A stretch of DNA of 64,000 nucleotides from Physella acuta (Eukaryota > Mollusca > Gastropoda > Physidae), in assembly GCF_028476545.1 (NCBI RefSeq), contig NW_026732377.1:1-64000 (forward strand), given 5' to 3'. The first letter of the stretch is position 1. Each line of letters begins with the position of its first letter. The notes beneath the pieces were generated by a model, which searched no databases, had not been told where the DNA came from, and worked only from the letters and a program-made list of their open reading frames with translations. Shown one piece after another: positions 34,866 to 60,696 of the stretch. A program made the translations under genes and the position numbers.

Positions 34866-35238
34866 ACGGTTAGCACTACTGGTAATCTAATCTACAATCT
34901 ATTTAATTCTGTTGACTCATCTGAAATAGTTGTTAACACAGATAGGCTAGAAGGCCTTAATGTAGGTTTACGTCAGATCTAAACAAAATATAGAACACGC
35001 AGTCTAAATCCCATCTCAAACTACAAAACATAAACGCACCGCGTAATCTAATCCACAATCTATTTTAACCTGCTGACTCATCTGAGTTACAACACGTCTA
35101 GGCTAGAAGGCCTTTCAGTAAGTTAAAGACACATCTGTTTCAAATGTACAACACAAAATCTAAATCCCATTTCTAACTACAAAACATACTCTCGTCTTAT
35201 TTAGGAATACATGGTGATTATTTTGTTCCATACACGTA

Positions 35239-35239
<1 letters not shown>

Positions 35240-35322
<83 letters not shown>
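35240..35322. repeat. (TA)n microsatellite in the tRNA-Pro cluster
   Basis: Pure TA run between tRNA-Pro(CGG) at 34794 and tRNA-Pro(TGG) at 35679. Confidence 0.95.
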
Positions 35323-35678
35323 GCTATACATCTCCCAACTAGATTGAATACCTCCATAATCACATATTGGGTAAAATAATTAGCTATTTGTTACACGGCT
35401 TTAGGACTTGTCCTAACCTTTAACATCAATTGAACTCCTATTAAAACAAATTCTAACCAGTAACCTAATTCTAATGATCAAGCTCTAACGTCAAGAGCAA
35501 TACAGGTAAGACAAATTTAGCTTTGATACAATACTTTAATGGGGGGGGGGGGGGAAGGGAGGGTTGTAAAAAAAAGATGATCACCGTAACCAAAGTTCCC
35601 AGTAACCTTGGCTGTGAAATATCAAATACATGGAAAACATACGAGAAGAAAAGTATAAAACACGTAATAAAAAACTAT

Positions 35679-35750
35679 GGGCTCGTCCGGGATTTGAACC
35701 CGGGACCTCTCGCACCCAAAGCGAGAATCATACCCCTAGACCAACGAGCC
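35679..35750 (-). tRNA. tRNA-Pro (TGG)
   Basis: A 72-nt cloverleaf with acceptor GGCTCGT/ACGAGCC and anticodon loop TTTGGGT (TGG). All stems are intact. Confidence 0.9.
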
Positions 35751-36101
35751 ACCTGATTTCAAGGGCATGAACAAATAATATCAAAATGTATTTTTCACAG
35801 AATCGCATGAATTTACACGATTTGCCTAAAGTGATAATTTATAAAAAATTTCTTATTATTTTCAATTTTAGTAATAAAAGTTTTTCTTTACTAAATAGAT
35901 CACTATATTCTTTCTTGGATTGAGATAAAGAAACCATAATTATTTCAATTTATTTTTAATTAACTCCTAATAATTAGTTTCTCTCCCTTGGTTCTATGCT
36001 CTGTGTACACGGGTTGAGGTGGGGGGGGGGGGGGGGCTAGAATATGGGCCCAACTTAAAAATATTAACAAGATATACGTCAAGGCAAAATAATAAAAATA
36101 T

Positions 36102-36173
36102 GGGGTCATCCGGGATTTGAACCCGGGACCTCTCGCACCCGAAGCGAGAATCATACCCCTAGACCAACGACCC
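36102..36173 (-). tRNA. tRNA-Pro (CGG)
   Basis: A 72-nt cloverleaf with one G-U pair in the acceptor stem (GGGTCGT with ATGACCC); the anticodon is CGG. Confidence 0.87.
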
Positions 36174-36415
36174 ACTCTCTATATCTTAAGCTAATATAAA
36201 AAGTAAAACGAGAGGGGCAGATAGTACAGTATGTTGAAGTCACACCCGAAAAAATGCACAGCGATTCAGTTTCGTATGTTTTATACCATTGCGTCAGCAT
36301 GACGAAGTATCTTGACAGGTTCGTCATTCAATATCCAAACTCAAGACTAAATTTCCCCCCACCCCTCCACATTTCAAAGCTACTGGTTAAGAAAAATGCA
36401 GGTGCTAATAAAATA

Positions 36416-36420
<5 letters not shown>

Positions 36421-36493
<73 letters not shown>

Positions 36494-36500
36494 TATATAG
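36421..36500. repeat. (TA)n microsatellite upstream of a Helitron-like 5' end
   Basis: Pure TA run with one C, followed by GGGCCTACA and the element at 36509. Confidence 0.93.
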
Positions 36501-37479
36501 GGCCTACATCTATATACTACTAAAAGTCAAGTTTGTTTACATGTTTGAATATTTATTTGTTTGTTTTTTTGTTTGTTTGTTTGTTTGCCTGATTGACTAT
36601 CTCGCATGGTTGCACTCATCGTTTAAAGCTGTAAAATAGTATGTAGGTAGAGAAAAATTTTTGTTTTAAGACAGACTGTTAATCACACATTTATTTAAAG
36701 ACGTTAATTAATTTATTGATTTATTCATTGTTAAATTAACCGTATTTTTTTAAAAATGTTAATACTTTGAATAAACTTTGTGGGGATAGTGACGTCCCTT
36801 GATAGTGACGTCAGAGTTTTTTGTTGACTCTTTAGTACAATAAAATGGCGGCGTCTATCGAAGAAAATTGTGTTCCCATTCCAAAGTTTAACGCGTTCTA
36901 AATCTAATTTTCTGTCGGTCATAACTTTAACAATACGTCCGTTTGCTGTATTTATTACGTACCAACACTTATATCAATTTTCAACTGTCTTTTTTCATTT
37001 AGTTTTACAATAAATTTCTCTAGATCTAAAGATCAGCTGTCGAAGGAAATTTATGAATCTAGCCTAGATCTAGATCTAGGTCACTAAACTCAATGTAAAT
37101 TCTAAATCTAGACTTAATGTAAATTCTACATCTAGAATCTATTTCAGGCCTTAATACATCTAGAATCTATTTCAGGCCTTAATTATTTTATATAAATCTT
37201 TGTTTGGCTAATTTAAGATAAAATTTAATTTGAAAGTTACTACTTCTAGACTAGACGCTCGAAATCAAGTTGCATCAAAGTATAGTATAAAAATTCATTT
37301 GTGACGTCACGAGTAAATAGCTAAGTTTGTAGCGTAGTCCGCTCTCATGCGAGTGGTACAGGTTCTAGACCAATATGTCAATGATATTTTTTTTCAATTT
37401 TTTTTTTTTTAGATGTTAATGATAAAAAATATTTTTTTTCAATTTTTTTTTTTTTAGATGTTAATGATAAAGTTGCCTA

Positions 37480-37715
37480 TCTGAACTTGGCAGGATACAG
37501 GGCAGGTGAAGTAGAGTTCATCTGTTTCTTTGTCCTAACCATATGAAAGGATAGTGTGGTCAGAGACATGCTCGGCTGGAATCGTTTTTTAAACGATAAA
37601 AACATGTTGTCTGAGACTTGGCGGGACACTGGGCAGGTGAAGTAGAGTTGAGTAGGTCACATGTGACGTCAGTATATGAAGGGATAGTCCGAAATCGGTG
37701 TTTTCGGTGTTTTTA
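37480..37715 (-). mobile_element. Two SINE family 1 3'-end fragments
   Basis: GGCAGGTGAAGTAGAGTTCA with ATGAAAGGATAGTGTGGTC occurs twice (37500-37575 and 37625-37690), giving two partial reverse copies near the nested hAT MITE. Confidence 0.6.
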
Positions 37716-37774
37716 AAAGATAAGAAACATATTTTTGAATGTGGGCTCTGTTTTTGTGACGATAAGTGACACTG

Positions 37775-38127
37775 CAGTAGCGTAGCGAGGAGGGGGGGGG
37801 GGGTGGGGAGGCGGGGGGGGGGGGGGGGAGGGGAGGCGGGGGGGGGGGGGGGGGGGGAAAAGGGGAGGCGGGGGGGGAAGGGGAGGCGGGGGGAGGTGAA
37901 GGGGGGGGGGCGGGGGGACGTATGTTGGGGCGCCAAAATGGTTTGGAAAAATAAATTGAAAGGTTGAGGGGGGTTCAAATCGAAAGTTTGAGTGGGGGGG
38001 GGGGGGCGGAGGGGGTGCACATCAAAAGTTTGAGGGGGGGGGGGGGTTGAAAATCGAAATCTTGGGGGGGGGGGGTTAAAATCGAAAAGTTTGTCCCCGG
38101 GCGCCGGGAAGGCTCGCTATGCCTCTG
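37775..38127. mobile_element. hAT MITE, G-rich family, expanded poly-G copy
   Basis: Starts CAGTAGCGTAGCGAGG and ends GCTCGCTATGCCTCTG. Flanks AGTGACAC (2 bp away on the left) and AGTGACAG suggest a decayed target duplication. Much of the left half is almost pure G with A/GC interruptions. It is nested in a Helitron-like element. Confidence 0.75.
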
Positions 38128-38200
38128 AGTGACAGACGTGATGTTTTTTGATGGATGACCCCCGAAAGCCACAGTTATCCAAGGGATGACGGGTATTCTA

Positions 38201-38201
<1 letters not shown>

Positions 38202-38273
<72 letters not shown>

Positions 38274-38277
38274 CCTA

Positions 38278-38366
<89 letters not shown>
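38202..38366. repeat. Two (TA)n tracts split by GGCCTATGTAC
   Basis: Two TA runs (about 38202-38270 and 38284-38366) around a short GC-bearing interruption. Confidence 0.93.
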
Positions 38367-38713
38367 GGCGAATCATGAATTAGAGAACCAACTGTAAATA
38401 GTTTTGTGTGTAAGTTCATGGCCAGATTCCTTATTGATAAGGACGTCTTGGAGAATTTGACAAGATTTGACAGCTGGTGTACCAGCCACACAGTGACAAG
38501 GTTCTATCTCAGATAGGATATTGTTATGATGAGGTAAGACGGCTCTGTTCAAATGTAAGTCTGAGGTGTGTGATTGTTGGTAGTTGTTGGTAGTTGTTGG
38601 TAGTTGTTGGTAGTTGTTGGTAGTCGTAAGTCACATTATTCCTTTCTCTTTTTTATCATAGTATTCGTTGGACTTAGTTTCTCGATGTAAGAATTCTTGA
38701 GAGAATTAAAAAA

Positions 38714-51969
<13,256 letters not shown>

Positions 51970-52549
51970 ACGACCCACATCACGTGATCAGGTGAGAGTC
52001 TAAAAAATTGACGTAATATTAATGTTGAACTGCATTTGAAATTTTTGCCTAATAATTTAAATATTTGAATTATTTTATTTTTATTTGTGAATAGTTTGTT
52101 AGAATTTAATTTTTTGTTATTGATCGCTAACTTTGTTTGATTGTTTCATAGTAACAATATTAGAAACTGATATAGATATATGCCTATTTATACACACTTT
52201 TTTTTTAATACAAACGAAATCGAAAAATCGTCTCGCCTTCTTTAAATGGCTTTGAGTACTCAAGTAATGCAAATAAGCAAATTTATAGCATTATTAAAGT
52301 ACTGATTAGTAATGGTTTAATCAAGTAATTAAAAGAAGTGAAAAAAAACTTAAATAGTTAAACGATAATTAAACATAAATTTATGATAAACTCAAAAAAC
52401 GTTTTAAATAAAACTATTCTAAATATTTTGAATGAAGAAAACGGTGAGTCAAACCAAGTAAGATAAATCTATATCTATTTGTTTATAAATAGACAAAATG
52501 TTACTTCCCCTGTTACTTTATTTTACTCTGTTTATTTCCGAATTCTTAT

Positions 52550-53205
52550 GTCAACAAACTAACGCTCAACTTCATTAGGTATTCATTCATTTTTAAAGTC
52601 AACCACGAGTACAGAAGGACGCATGTGGAGACACCTCATGATCTGCCACCTTGACACCAGCAAGTGGTGGTTTATTCAACACACCAAATATAAACTTTAC
52701 TCGATACTGTAGGAATTTCCAACATTTTTATTGCATTTAAAATAACTTATCGGATGTCTTTAAAAACAAGTAACATTATATAACAGTTTACATTTTCACG
52801 TTAAAAATAAATACCACAAAAAAAAAAAACAACGAATTCATAAGTGTTATCAAAACAAGCATCTGTGCACTATTCATTTTCTGTATTTATCGATTATTTT
52901 CACTTTCTTATTCATTTAAGTTTTAACACAATAATTAAGGTACAAATGAACGTACGTATAGGCCAAACTTTTCTGAAATTCGTAACATTCCGACTGTAGG
53001 TTTAATTAGCGTTTTTTTATATTTTTTTTTATTTTCAAGCAATTAGCCAAATGTAAATATTCAATCCTATTTGTTTATTCCTTGCGATGTAAAAACACGT
53101 TTTAATTTTATCATGCGCATGTTTAGTGTAAAGGTTTATCTGTTGTAAAATTATTTAATTCATCAATTAATTAATAAATTATTGTAAACAAGTTTGACTT
53201 TGATT
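52550..53205 (+). pseudogene. Orphan copy of calmodulin last exon and 3'UTR
   Basis: Matches the canonical calmodulin 3'UTR (32055-32660): CTAACGCTCAACTTCATTAG, GTCAACCACGAGTACAGAAG, GACGCATGTGGAGACACCTC, CACACCAAATATAAACTTTA and a terminal AATAAATTATTGT. A GAATTC upstream of it may be the eroded start of the last coding exon. No other calmodulin exon is present. Confidence 0.85.
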
Positions 53206-53533
53206 TGTACTACTGACAATACCTCAGTAATGTGTTTATTGTTTGTTGCACCGTCCACTTATGTATGCGGTAAGAAGGTAGAAAATCTCTGTTGTATACT
53301 TGAACGGTATGGAAGATAGGTCACACACATATATACACACACATACATACACACATACATGCACATATACGCTCACAGGCACGCACATTCGCACGCAGAC
53401 ACAGCCATACATACGCACTCACGCAGACAACACATACACTACACATTATAATCTATATATATATAATTCTGTTCTTGGAGACGTTAGAAAACAAGCTGTA
53501 AGCGCCCCTTGCAGTCCCCTCTCTTCCTCTTTA

Positions 53534-53693
53534 GGAAGTCAGGTGAGCTGTGGTTCACGCTAAATGTTTACAATCGTAGAGCCGGGTTTAGTGACGGCTA
53601 TTAGGGGCAGATAGGAAGTCTGGTGAGCCGTGGTTCACGCTAAATGTTTACAATCGTAGAGCCGGGTTTAGTGACGGCTATTAAGGGCAGAAA
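53534..53693. repeat. 80-bp direct duplication
   Basis: Two near-identical 80-bp units (GGAAGTCAGGTGAGCTGTGG to GACGGCTATTA) begin at 53534 and 53614. No gene recognised. Confidence 0.8.
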
Positions 53694-54053
53694 ATTTAGT
53701 TTGAAACGATTTTAAACTAAGGGAGGCTGCTTTCACGGGGGAGGGGGGGGGGGACGAGGGTGGGGGTAGTATTGTTCTTAACGACCTACTGATAGTGTTT
53801 TAAAGCAAATTTTTTTCAGTGACAGCAGTCGTACTGTCGAATTCACAAATTATGAATTACTGAAAAGTAGAAAATAAATCAACTAAATAGGGGAGTATCA
53901 TATAGCGGCTTGTGATACGCCGCGGGTCGGCTCGTATTATTTAATCTACTGTGAAATAATACAATGTTAGTAACAGTTTTAGACAAGTAATAAAAGACAT
54001 TAGAAAATGTACAAGTTAAAATATTAGAAAAGAAAAAAGCTTACAAATCGCTT

Positions 54054-54123
54054 GGGCTCGTCCGGGATTTGAACCCGGGACCTCGCGCACCCAAAGAGAA
54101 TCATACCCGTAGACCAACGAGCC
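54054..54123 (-). pseudogene. tRNA-Pro (TGG) pseudogene
   Basis: Pro-TGG-like with good acceptor and T arms. It is 2 nt short in the anticodon stem, which can no longer pair properly, and the D arm is changed. It is the first Pro locus of the duplicated downstream block. Confidence 0.75.
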
Positions 54124-54450
54124 ACCTGGATGTTTTGAATTAAGTGTGTAAATTAAGGTGTAGCGTTTACAAATTTTGTGTTTTAATTAATGAGTTTGTT
54201 AAGGGTTAGGGCCAAGGTAGCATTTTAAGAATTTGTTTCATTAAAAACTAAAAATAAATAATAATGTCATCTAATTAAATTTGTTTTAACGGTTAACATC
54301 TTTTCTCTTACAACAAAATCAAGAAAACTACATCTTGGTTATCTTATTTTTAATTAATTTTCTTAGAAAAGTAGGCCATTAGTTCGCCATTAGGCGAAAT
54401 CTATCCTAAAACTGGTACTATATGAAGCCAACAAAATTGTAAAAAGTAAT

Positions 54451-54522
54451 GGGGTCGTCCGGGATTTGAACCCGGGACCTCTCGCACCCGAAGCGAGAAT
54501 CATACCCCTAGACCAACGACCC
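54451..54522 (-). tRNA. tRNA-Pro (CGG)
   Basis: A complete 72-nt cloverleaf, essentially identical to the copy at 34794-34865. The sequence upstream of it on the minus strand also resembles the 34.5-34.7 kb flank. Confidence 0.9.
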
Positions 54523-54677
54523 TCCGATATCGTGATAATGTAATCTTTGATCTGAAGCAATCTAGATCTAACAGAGATGCAGAAGGCCTTTATTAAGTTG
54601 ACGTCACATACGAATAAATTGTTTAACACTATATCCCTCCCATTCCTATCTTCAAAACATACTCTCATCCTGTAAAG

Positions 54678-54893
54678 TAGGGGTCTCCAAACTTTTTAGT
54701 CCGAGGGCCGCGTTAACTATCAAATTTCAGTTCGGGGGCCAGTTTCTTATATGTATGTCTTTGATTTTTCTGGGCAAAGTTCCTCATCCATCACCAACAA
54801 ACGATTTTTTTTGGACAAAAAGATTTCCGCGGGCCGGATGAGAGGACTTCGCGGGCCGCATGCGGCCCGCGGGCCGTAGTTTGGAGACCCCTG
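54678..54893. mobile_element. hAT MITE (CAGGGGTCTCCAAACT-type), in the duplicated tRNA block
   Basis: Ends TAGGGGTCTCCAAACT and AGTTTGGAGACCCCTG with a perfect 8-bp duplication CTGTAAAG (54670-54677, 54894-54901). Its ends match a widespread animal hAT type. It is absent from the matching place near 34.66 kb. Confidence 0.85.
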
Positions 54894-55685
54894 CTGTAAA
54901 GGAATGCATTGTTGTGGTTTTGTTCTGTACACCTATTAGCCACAGAAAACTATCAATGACCCGACAAGATTACGAGTTAATCCATAAGCTTGTCACGAAA
55001 ATGTTACTTTGATTCAGTACTTGCATTACCCTTCGATTGGAGCTTAAAATAAAGTAGATATCGAAGTGTAACTCAACACTAGGCCTGTCCCTAACGTGAT
55101 ACATAAACCTGGCGACAACCTGAACACTAACTCTAATCTACGCCTTAATCCTCACCCCCAAACACAAACGTCAAGCGCGATACTAGAATACAAGAGAATC
55201 CATGATACGATACTTTATATCGCCATGGACAATAGGTAGGGGAGCGAAGGAGGAAGAGAATCGAATCACCTCCCTTGACCAAACGACTGGGTGCCAACGG
55301 CAATCGGCGATAATTAAATTACAATTACAATTCACCGGCTTACAGATTCTAGATTTAAAACGAGAATCTAACCCTGCCCATTTTGTCGCTAGGGGAGGGA
55401 TATTTCTATTTTATCCCACCCCTCCACGGATTAATATACAATTTTGGTAAACCGTGCTATGTTTGGACGTCAGTACAAATAGATGTAAAAAATCTCAAAT
55501 TTTCATCAACTAGGATACACACACCTTCGAATAGCTCAAAACCCACTACAAGTAGGCTATATTGGTGACATGTTTAGTAAAGCAAATGTTGTCAAATAAA
55601 TAGGTTACTTTTTATAGTTTTAAAATCAAATACATTGAATAAATTCGAAAAAATAAATCTACGACACAAAACAAACCAAAACAGT

Positions 55686-55757
55686 GGGCTCGTCCGAGAT
55701 TTGAACCCGGGACCTCTCGCATCCAAAGCGAGAATCATAACCCCAGACCAACGAGCC
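55686..55757 (-). tRNA. tRNA-Pro (TGG), slightly degenerate
   Basis: The anticodon loop TTTGGAT gives TGG. The T stem contains a wobble pair and the D loop differs from its sisters (GGTCTGGGGTTA). It is probably foldable but may be decaying. Confidence 0.65.
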
Positions 55758-55759
55758 AC

Positions 55760-57030
55760 CTGATGCACTAAGCTCATTAATTGTTTACTTACTTTAGTTT
55801 AAAATTATAATTTTGTCGCTACTGATGTTTTCTCTAGTCGAAGCTGTGCAATAACTTTTAAATCAAACACTTACCCAAACAAAGTTTTTTTATACAAGAG
55901 ATAAGAGCTATATACTTCAACAAAACTATGTTTGATTACAATTTTATTTTATTTCAAATAAAACCTAGGGCCTAATTCCTGGTTAATTTTACAAGTAAGA
56001 CAGTTATTAGTTCAACCAGTTATATTTGCTATCAAAAAGTCCACACATAGACAACTGAATTTACAGGCAATTTTTCAACCTATGACCTTGTAGTTTCTTA
56101 CAACATTTTGTTCAGTTACTTGCAGATAAGACATTGAATTGACCTTTTGACCTACGAGCAGGTCAACACAGCAGTGACCTAAAAAATACGTTTGAGCTTA
56201 GATTTGTAAGTCCCAGTACAAAGTCAAGATTAAACTACAGTCGTCATTAAAACTTCACTGAGCCAATCCGGCTCTATTATGTGACTGGCATTGAAAAAGA
56301 AGTAAGAATGGTTAAACACTTATTCTTTTTTAGTCTTTGTTCCAGCCTCAGACAAAATATAATCGCGTCAACAAAAATCACGCAGGATCCTGTTTGTTAG
56401 AATTAGAAAAAAAAATGTATTTAAACAAACAAAACAAAAACAACTATACACATAGATACACATAACAACTATACACATAGATCATGGAAAAAAATGTTTC
56501 ACTCTCCACGAGTAAATTCCGAATGAGTTTAGTGTTGATGTTAATGAATTGCTTTGTTAGTTTTTGTTTTTTCTCTGTTTTAATGGGCAGATTTCATGTT
56601 ATACTCGTAGAACAGTGTGATCTAGCGGTAGAAAGTAGTGGGTTTGTACACAAGACGTAACCCTTAAAAACTAGCTGGTACGACGCACCTGAGAATGTCG
56701 AAAAACATTATTTGTAAATTTAGAAGAACCCCACACAACATTTTAGACACCCTTCCCTTCTATTTTGCAAGAAGTGATACCTTTTCCCGCCAAATGGAAG
56801 CGAATAACGTGATATCTAATTTCAGTTTCAAACACTCTCTACTATATCTTTGAGGAAAATCTGAAATAATTTTTTCTTAGGTAGTCCCTTTGATTAGCTT
56901 TATATGTAACCAGTTATATTCTTAAATATAGTGGAGATGTAGTCATCGTTAGTTTTTATTTGCGTTTCATTTCTTTGCTTGCATAAAGTAATGTAGAGGC
57001 AATATAATCAGATAGCATGCATTGTCCTAG
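55760..57030. other. No gene seen
   Basis: AT-rich sequence between the last tRNA-Pro and a hAT MITE; no recognisable feature. Confidence 0.45.
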
Positions 57031-57034
57031 AGAC

Positions 57035-57309
57035 CAGTGGCGTAGGCGGGGAGGGGGGGGGGGTTAGGGGGGGGGGTCATAACACCCCCTCCCCATAGAC
57101 CCCTCGGTATATATAAAGCATGAGGGGGTGCAAATCGAAAGTTTGAGGGGGGGGGGGGCAAATCAAAAGTGTGAGGGGGGCGCAAATCAAAAGTCTGAGG
57201 GGGGGTGCAAATCGAAAGTCTGAGCGGGGGGGGGGTGCAAATCGAAAGTTTGTCCCCGGGTTAAAAAATTGGAACCCTCCCGCTTGAGACGATCCTGGCT
57301 ACGCCACTG
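57035..57309. mobile_element. hAT MITE, G-rich family
   Basis: Starts CAGTGGCGTAGGCGGG and ends CTGGCTACGCCACTG, with a perfect 8-bp duplication CTAGAGAC (57027-57034, 57310-57317). Same subfamily as the copy at 50848. Confidence 0.88.
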
Positions 57310-57650
57310 CTAGAGACTATATCTTCAACCTGCATGAAGTCCTAGAGGTTATATTGAAGTGGCCTCGAGGCTATAGGGCTGGTAAGTAGGTCACCAACCA
57401 GTTCTACGGCTCAATAAAACCTGCATGAGCTATAGAACTGGTTGGTGACCTGCTTACCAGCCCTATAGAATTAGCTGACATGAAGTGGCCCTAATGGATA
57501 TATAATTAGCTTTAATGAAGTGTTGTAGAGGCTATATACTCAACCTGCATGAAGAGTCCTAAAGGCTACATAATCAACCTGCATAAAGTCCTAGAAGTTA
57601 GATGGAAGTGGCCTAGAGGCTATACAATCAGCTGACATGAGTCTATCTAA
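57310..57650. repeat. Degenerate CTAGAGGCTATATAATCAAC minisatellite
   Basis: Units with CCTGCATGAAGTCCTAGAGG and GCTATATAATCA, interrupted by the 90-bp foldback MITE. Tandem structure is weak. Confidence 0.55.
57375..57464. mobile_element. 90-bp foldback MITE, copy 3
   Basis: Flanked by CTAT and ATAG; loop AATAAAACCTGC. Nearly the same arms as at 1241. It sits in a degenerate minisatellite. Confidence 0.85.
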
Positions 57651-58189
57651 TTAGATGGATAGAACTTTGATGTCAGCACCTGTTAGCGTTTATAGACTTA
57701 ATGCTTTTATAATGATGATTTAATGAGAGACCTTAATTATATACGACATCTTTTTGTAGGTCCACTTAAAGTTGTATTCGCTTTTGTCATGCTTTGCGTC
57801 ATTTCGTCTAAGTTACAGTTCCAAATATGGGTGATTTTATGCAAGGGGCATAAAATATATAAGTGTTGTAAATCTGGAACATTTGGGGGTAAGGGCGTTG
57901 GATGAGGGGGAAAAAAGGAGAGGGGGCAACGAATTGTTTTTAAAAAAAATGAACTCAAGGTTGTCTTCATGCGACAAAGAAAAATTTAAACCACGCAAGC
58001 TTGTGATGTCATAGAATCCTATCAGTTCGTTTACATATGTAACGAGTGTATCTGCTACAACTGGCTGTCCATTACATAAGAAAAACTTTGGCTTGTTTAT
58101 CTTAGTGCATAAGGATTAGCCGAATTCATATAGATCTAGATCTGGCCATTAAGAGAGACAAGATGTTTAAATGCCAACTCGTCCTCTGC

Positions 58190-58250
<61 letters not shown>
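58190..58250. repeat. (TA)n microsatellite
   Basis: Pure TA run just upstream of a SINE. Confidence 0.95.
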
Positions 58251-58251
<1 letters not shown>

Positions 58252-58257
58252 CATTTA

Positions 58258-58500
58258 AGGGACGGCGTAGCACAGCTCGAAAGCTTCTAGTTCGACTTCG
58301 GTTTCAAGTCAGTAAAATGTCCCTGAATCAACCCAGCTTTGATGAGTACCTAACTTACGTTAGGGAAATTCTAGGCGGCTGGACATAGTGCGGACTACAT
58401 TATCCCTTAATTTGCCGAGGGCAAGAAAGATATAAACTCTACTTCATCAGCCCAATGACTAGGTCTAAAGAGCAATCTTTCCTTTTTTACTTTCTCGTAT
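58258..58500 (+). mobile_element. SINE family 1
   Basis: GGGACGGCGTAGCACAGC head, CTAGTTCGACTTCGGTTTCAA, CAGCTTTGATGAGTACCTAA, GTTAGGGAAATTCTAGGCGG and TTCCTTTTTTACTTT end. Adjoins a TACTTTCTCGTATA repeat. Confidence 0.75.
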
Positions 58501-58860
58501 ACAAAGTATAGAAGTATTGTAAACGTGCACAAAAATCACTTGAAGTTTTTAAAGTTTTCATCGTTTTATACCTCAGTAATTCATCATATACGGAGTATAG
58601 CGGACTTATTTTAATCAGGCGAAAATTCTAAATCCTGATTTATCAAAATTTAGGCGTTTTATGCGTAATCGAGTCGGAAAAACTGGGTTTTGCAATTTTG
58701 TCCGTGTGTCTGTGTGTATGTATGTATGTATGTGTGTAGGTATGTTTGTGAACACGATAACTTGAGTACCGTTACACCTAAGTTGATGTAGTTTCATATA
58801 TTAGTATTATAATAAATGTGTAGTTCTATATCAACTTTTCAGCGATTTCCCGTTAACCGG
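58490..58860 (+). repeat. TACTTTCTCGTATA repeat family, copy 3
   Basis: TACTTTCTCGTATACAAAGT, GTAAACGTGCACAAAA, TTTGCAATTTTGTCCGTGTG, a (GTAT)n stretch and AACACGATAACTTGAGTACC. Confidence 0.7.
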
Positions 58861-59084
58861 AAGTGTGACTTATTTTACTTTTGTTTTTTCAAAAGCCTAT
58901 AAAACGTGTGCATTTAATATGGTGTGGTGTTGACTAATAATGTATATAATGTGGTTTTAATTTTTTCTAATAGGTATTGGTAGCCTATGTTGTTTTAAAT
59001 GTGTCGGATTGTCAGTGATTTAGTTATTTCTTTACTTTATCACTAATTTCTTAAAGCACATTGCGTTTTGACCAATAACTATTT

Positions 59085-59338
59085 TCTATGTGGGGGGACA
59101 CTTGATATTTTCGGGGGATCGGACATTTTCCAAGGGGGATGGAAGAAACTTTGGACAAAATGTCTGTAGAATAACTGTCGTTCTATCAAAAAACCAGAAT
59201 TTCTTTCAGGCATCTCTTTATATAGAAAATATATACTTTTAACAGTGTCCGCTCCCCCCGGAAATTTTAGTCCGCCCCTTAAAAATTTCAAGTCCCCCCC
59301 CCCCCCCCCCGGAGAAAAAAAGTCTGGATGAAACAATG
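59085..59338. repeat. G-rich repeat family 2, reverse copy
   Basis: AGAAAATATATACTTTTAAC, GTGTCCGCTCCCCCCGG, poly-C and GGAGAAAAAAAGTCTGGATG are the complement of the copy at 8188. Confidence 0.6.
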
Positions 59339-59339
59339 C

Positions 59340-60520
59340 CAAAAACCACTGTACAACGTATTGAGATGTTGAAAGGTAACGTTGTTTACAGCTGCTATAT
59401 TAATGATTTTAGTTTCAAGGGAAACAACGTGTATTTATGCTCCCAAAATTCGTTTAAAAAATAATTCAATAGTAAGAAAAGAAGAAAATACATTTCATTA
59501 ACTAAGGTAATCGTTAAATAATATTATTTAATTTTTTTATTACAACTTTTAATATATTAAATGATTTGTTTGAAAAGTACATTTATTTTACATATTTAGT
59601 CTAAATACAAAGCTGTTAGCTTAAAAAATAATTTTAGCTTTTATTAACGAAGATTTATTATTTTTTAGTGTTACTTGAAATCTGTAAAAATTATGTATTT
59701 TCGAGTGGGTAAAACTTATAAGTAAAGTTATACCATAATAAATGTTTAAAATAAATTTATATAATCAAATAGAATTGGAGGCACTGCAATAGATATTGAT
59801 GTTTCAAAGGGAAGAATGTTTGATTTGATGTGTCTCATTGTACATGGTGCATAACATTCCGGTTGCTGATAATATTTATAATATTATTTTTCTATTAATA
59901 CCAAATTTATTTCAGCTCTTCTTAAAAGCCCCAACTGCCTCAACCCACCACGCTGATGGAAAATAAAATCCATTGAATCACCATTTAATTACACATTTGC
60001 ATTTTTAGGCTTTTAAAATAAAATTGTAATTAGACGTTTTGTATTAGACTAGACCTATGTATAAGTAAACCATCTTAAATGAATGGAAGTAGGCTACATT
60101 TAAGAAAGAAGTATTACTATTCTATATCTGTATAAGTCCTTACAAGCCGATGGTGAAAACTGTAATACTAAACCGAACATTCAAGGCGAACTGGCGTTGT
60201 AAATTGCATGTCTGAGGAAAAAAATTCGTGTATAATAGTAGGCCTATTGCAAAATCCTGTAGATTATTTATAGGCATACATCTTTAGTCTTTAGAGTGAA
60301 AAGATTAGCTATCTATATAAATCTACAGTAGTCCTGATACGTCGACAGATGAGCATAGTAATGCACTAGCAAAAGACTTCGGCACTGGGATAATGTACGC
60401 TACAAACATTAATTCTCTATACCATGTATTTAAAATAAAATAACAGTATAATATGCAATCTTCGAAGTGGTGCTACTAAGAAGCATTTTCATTTCAAGAG
60501 GTATAGAACTTAAACAACTA
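59340..60520. other. No gene seen
   Basis: AT-rich; no exon or repeat recognised before the hAT MITE next to the p32 pseudogene. Confidence 0.45.
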
Positions 60521-60524
60521 TGCC

Positions 60525-60696
60525 CAGTAGCGAGGGTGGGGGGGGGGGGGTGGGGCGGGGGGGGGGACATATGTCCCTGGGCGCCGACCTTAGTGGGCGC
60601 CAAAATGGGTTGGAAAAATAAATCGAAAGTTTGAGGGGGGGGGGTGCAAATCGAAAAGTTTGTCCCCGGGCGCCGGGAGGGGTCGCTACGCCTCTG
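60525..60696. mobile_element. hAT MITE, G-rich family, short copy
   Basis: Starts CAGTAGCGAGGG and ends GTCGCTACGCCTCTG, flanked by ACTATGCC / ACTATGGC (7/8). Only one to two internal units remain. Confidence 0.78.

Larger units (their letters stand above)
36509..38201 (+). mobile_element. Non-autonomous Helitron-like element carrying a nested hAT MITE
   Basis: Starts TCTATATACTACTAAAAGTC after an A and ends in a small hairpin (TTATCC-AAG-GGATGA) followed by CTAG and then T, as Helitrons do. The 5' end matches that of the element at 41810. The interior has SINE fragments and the hAT MITE at 37775. No Rep/helicase. The link between the two ends is inferred. Confidence 0.5.

Noticed and set aside
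37589-38020. Proline-rich 143-residue frame on the minus strand
   Set aside because: Translation of the poly-G half of a hAT MITE.
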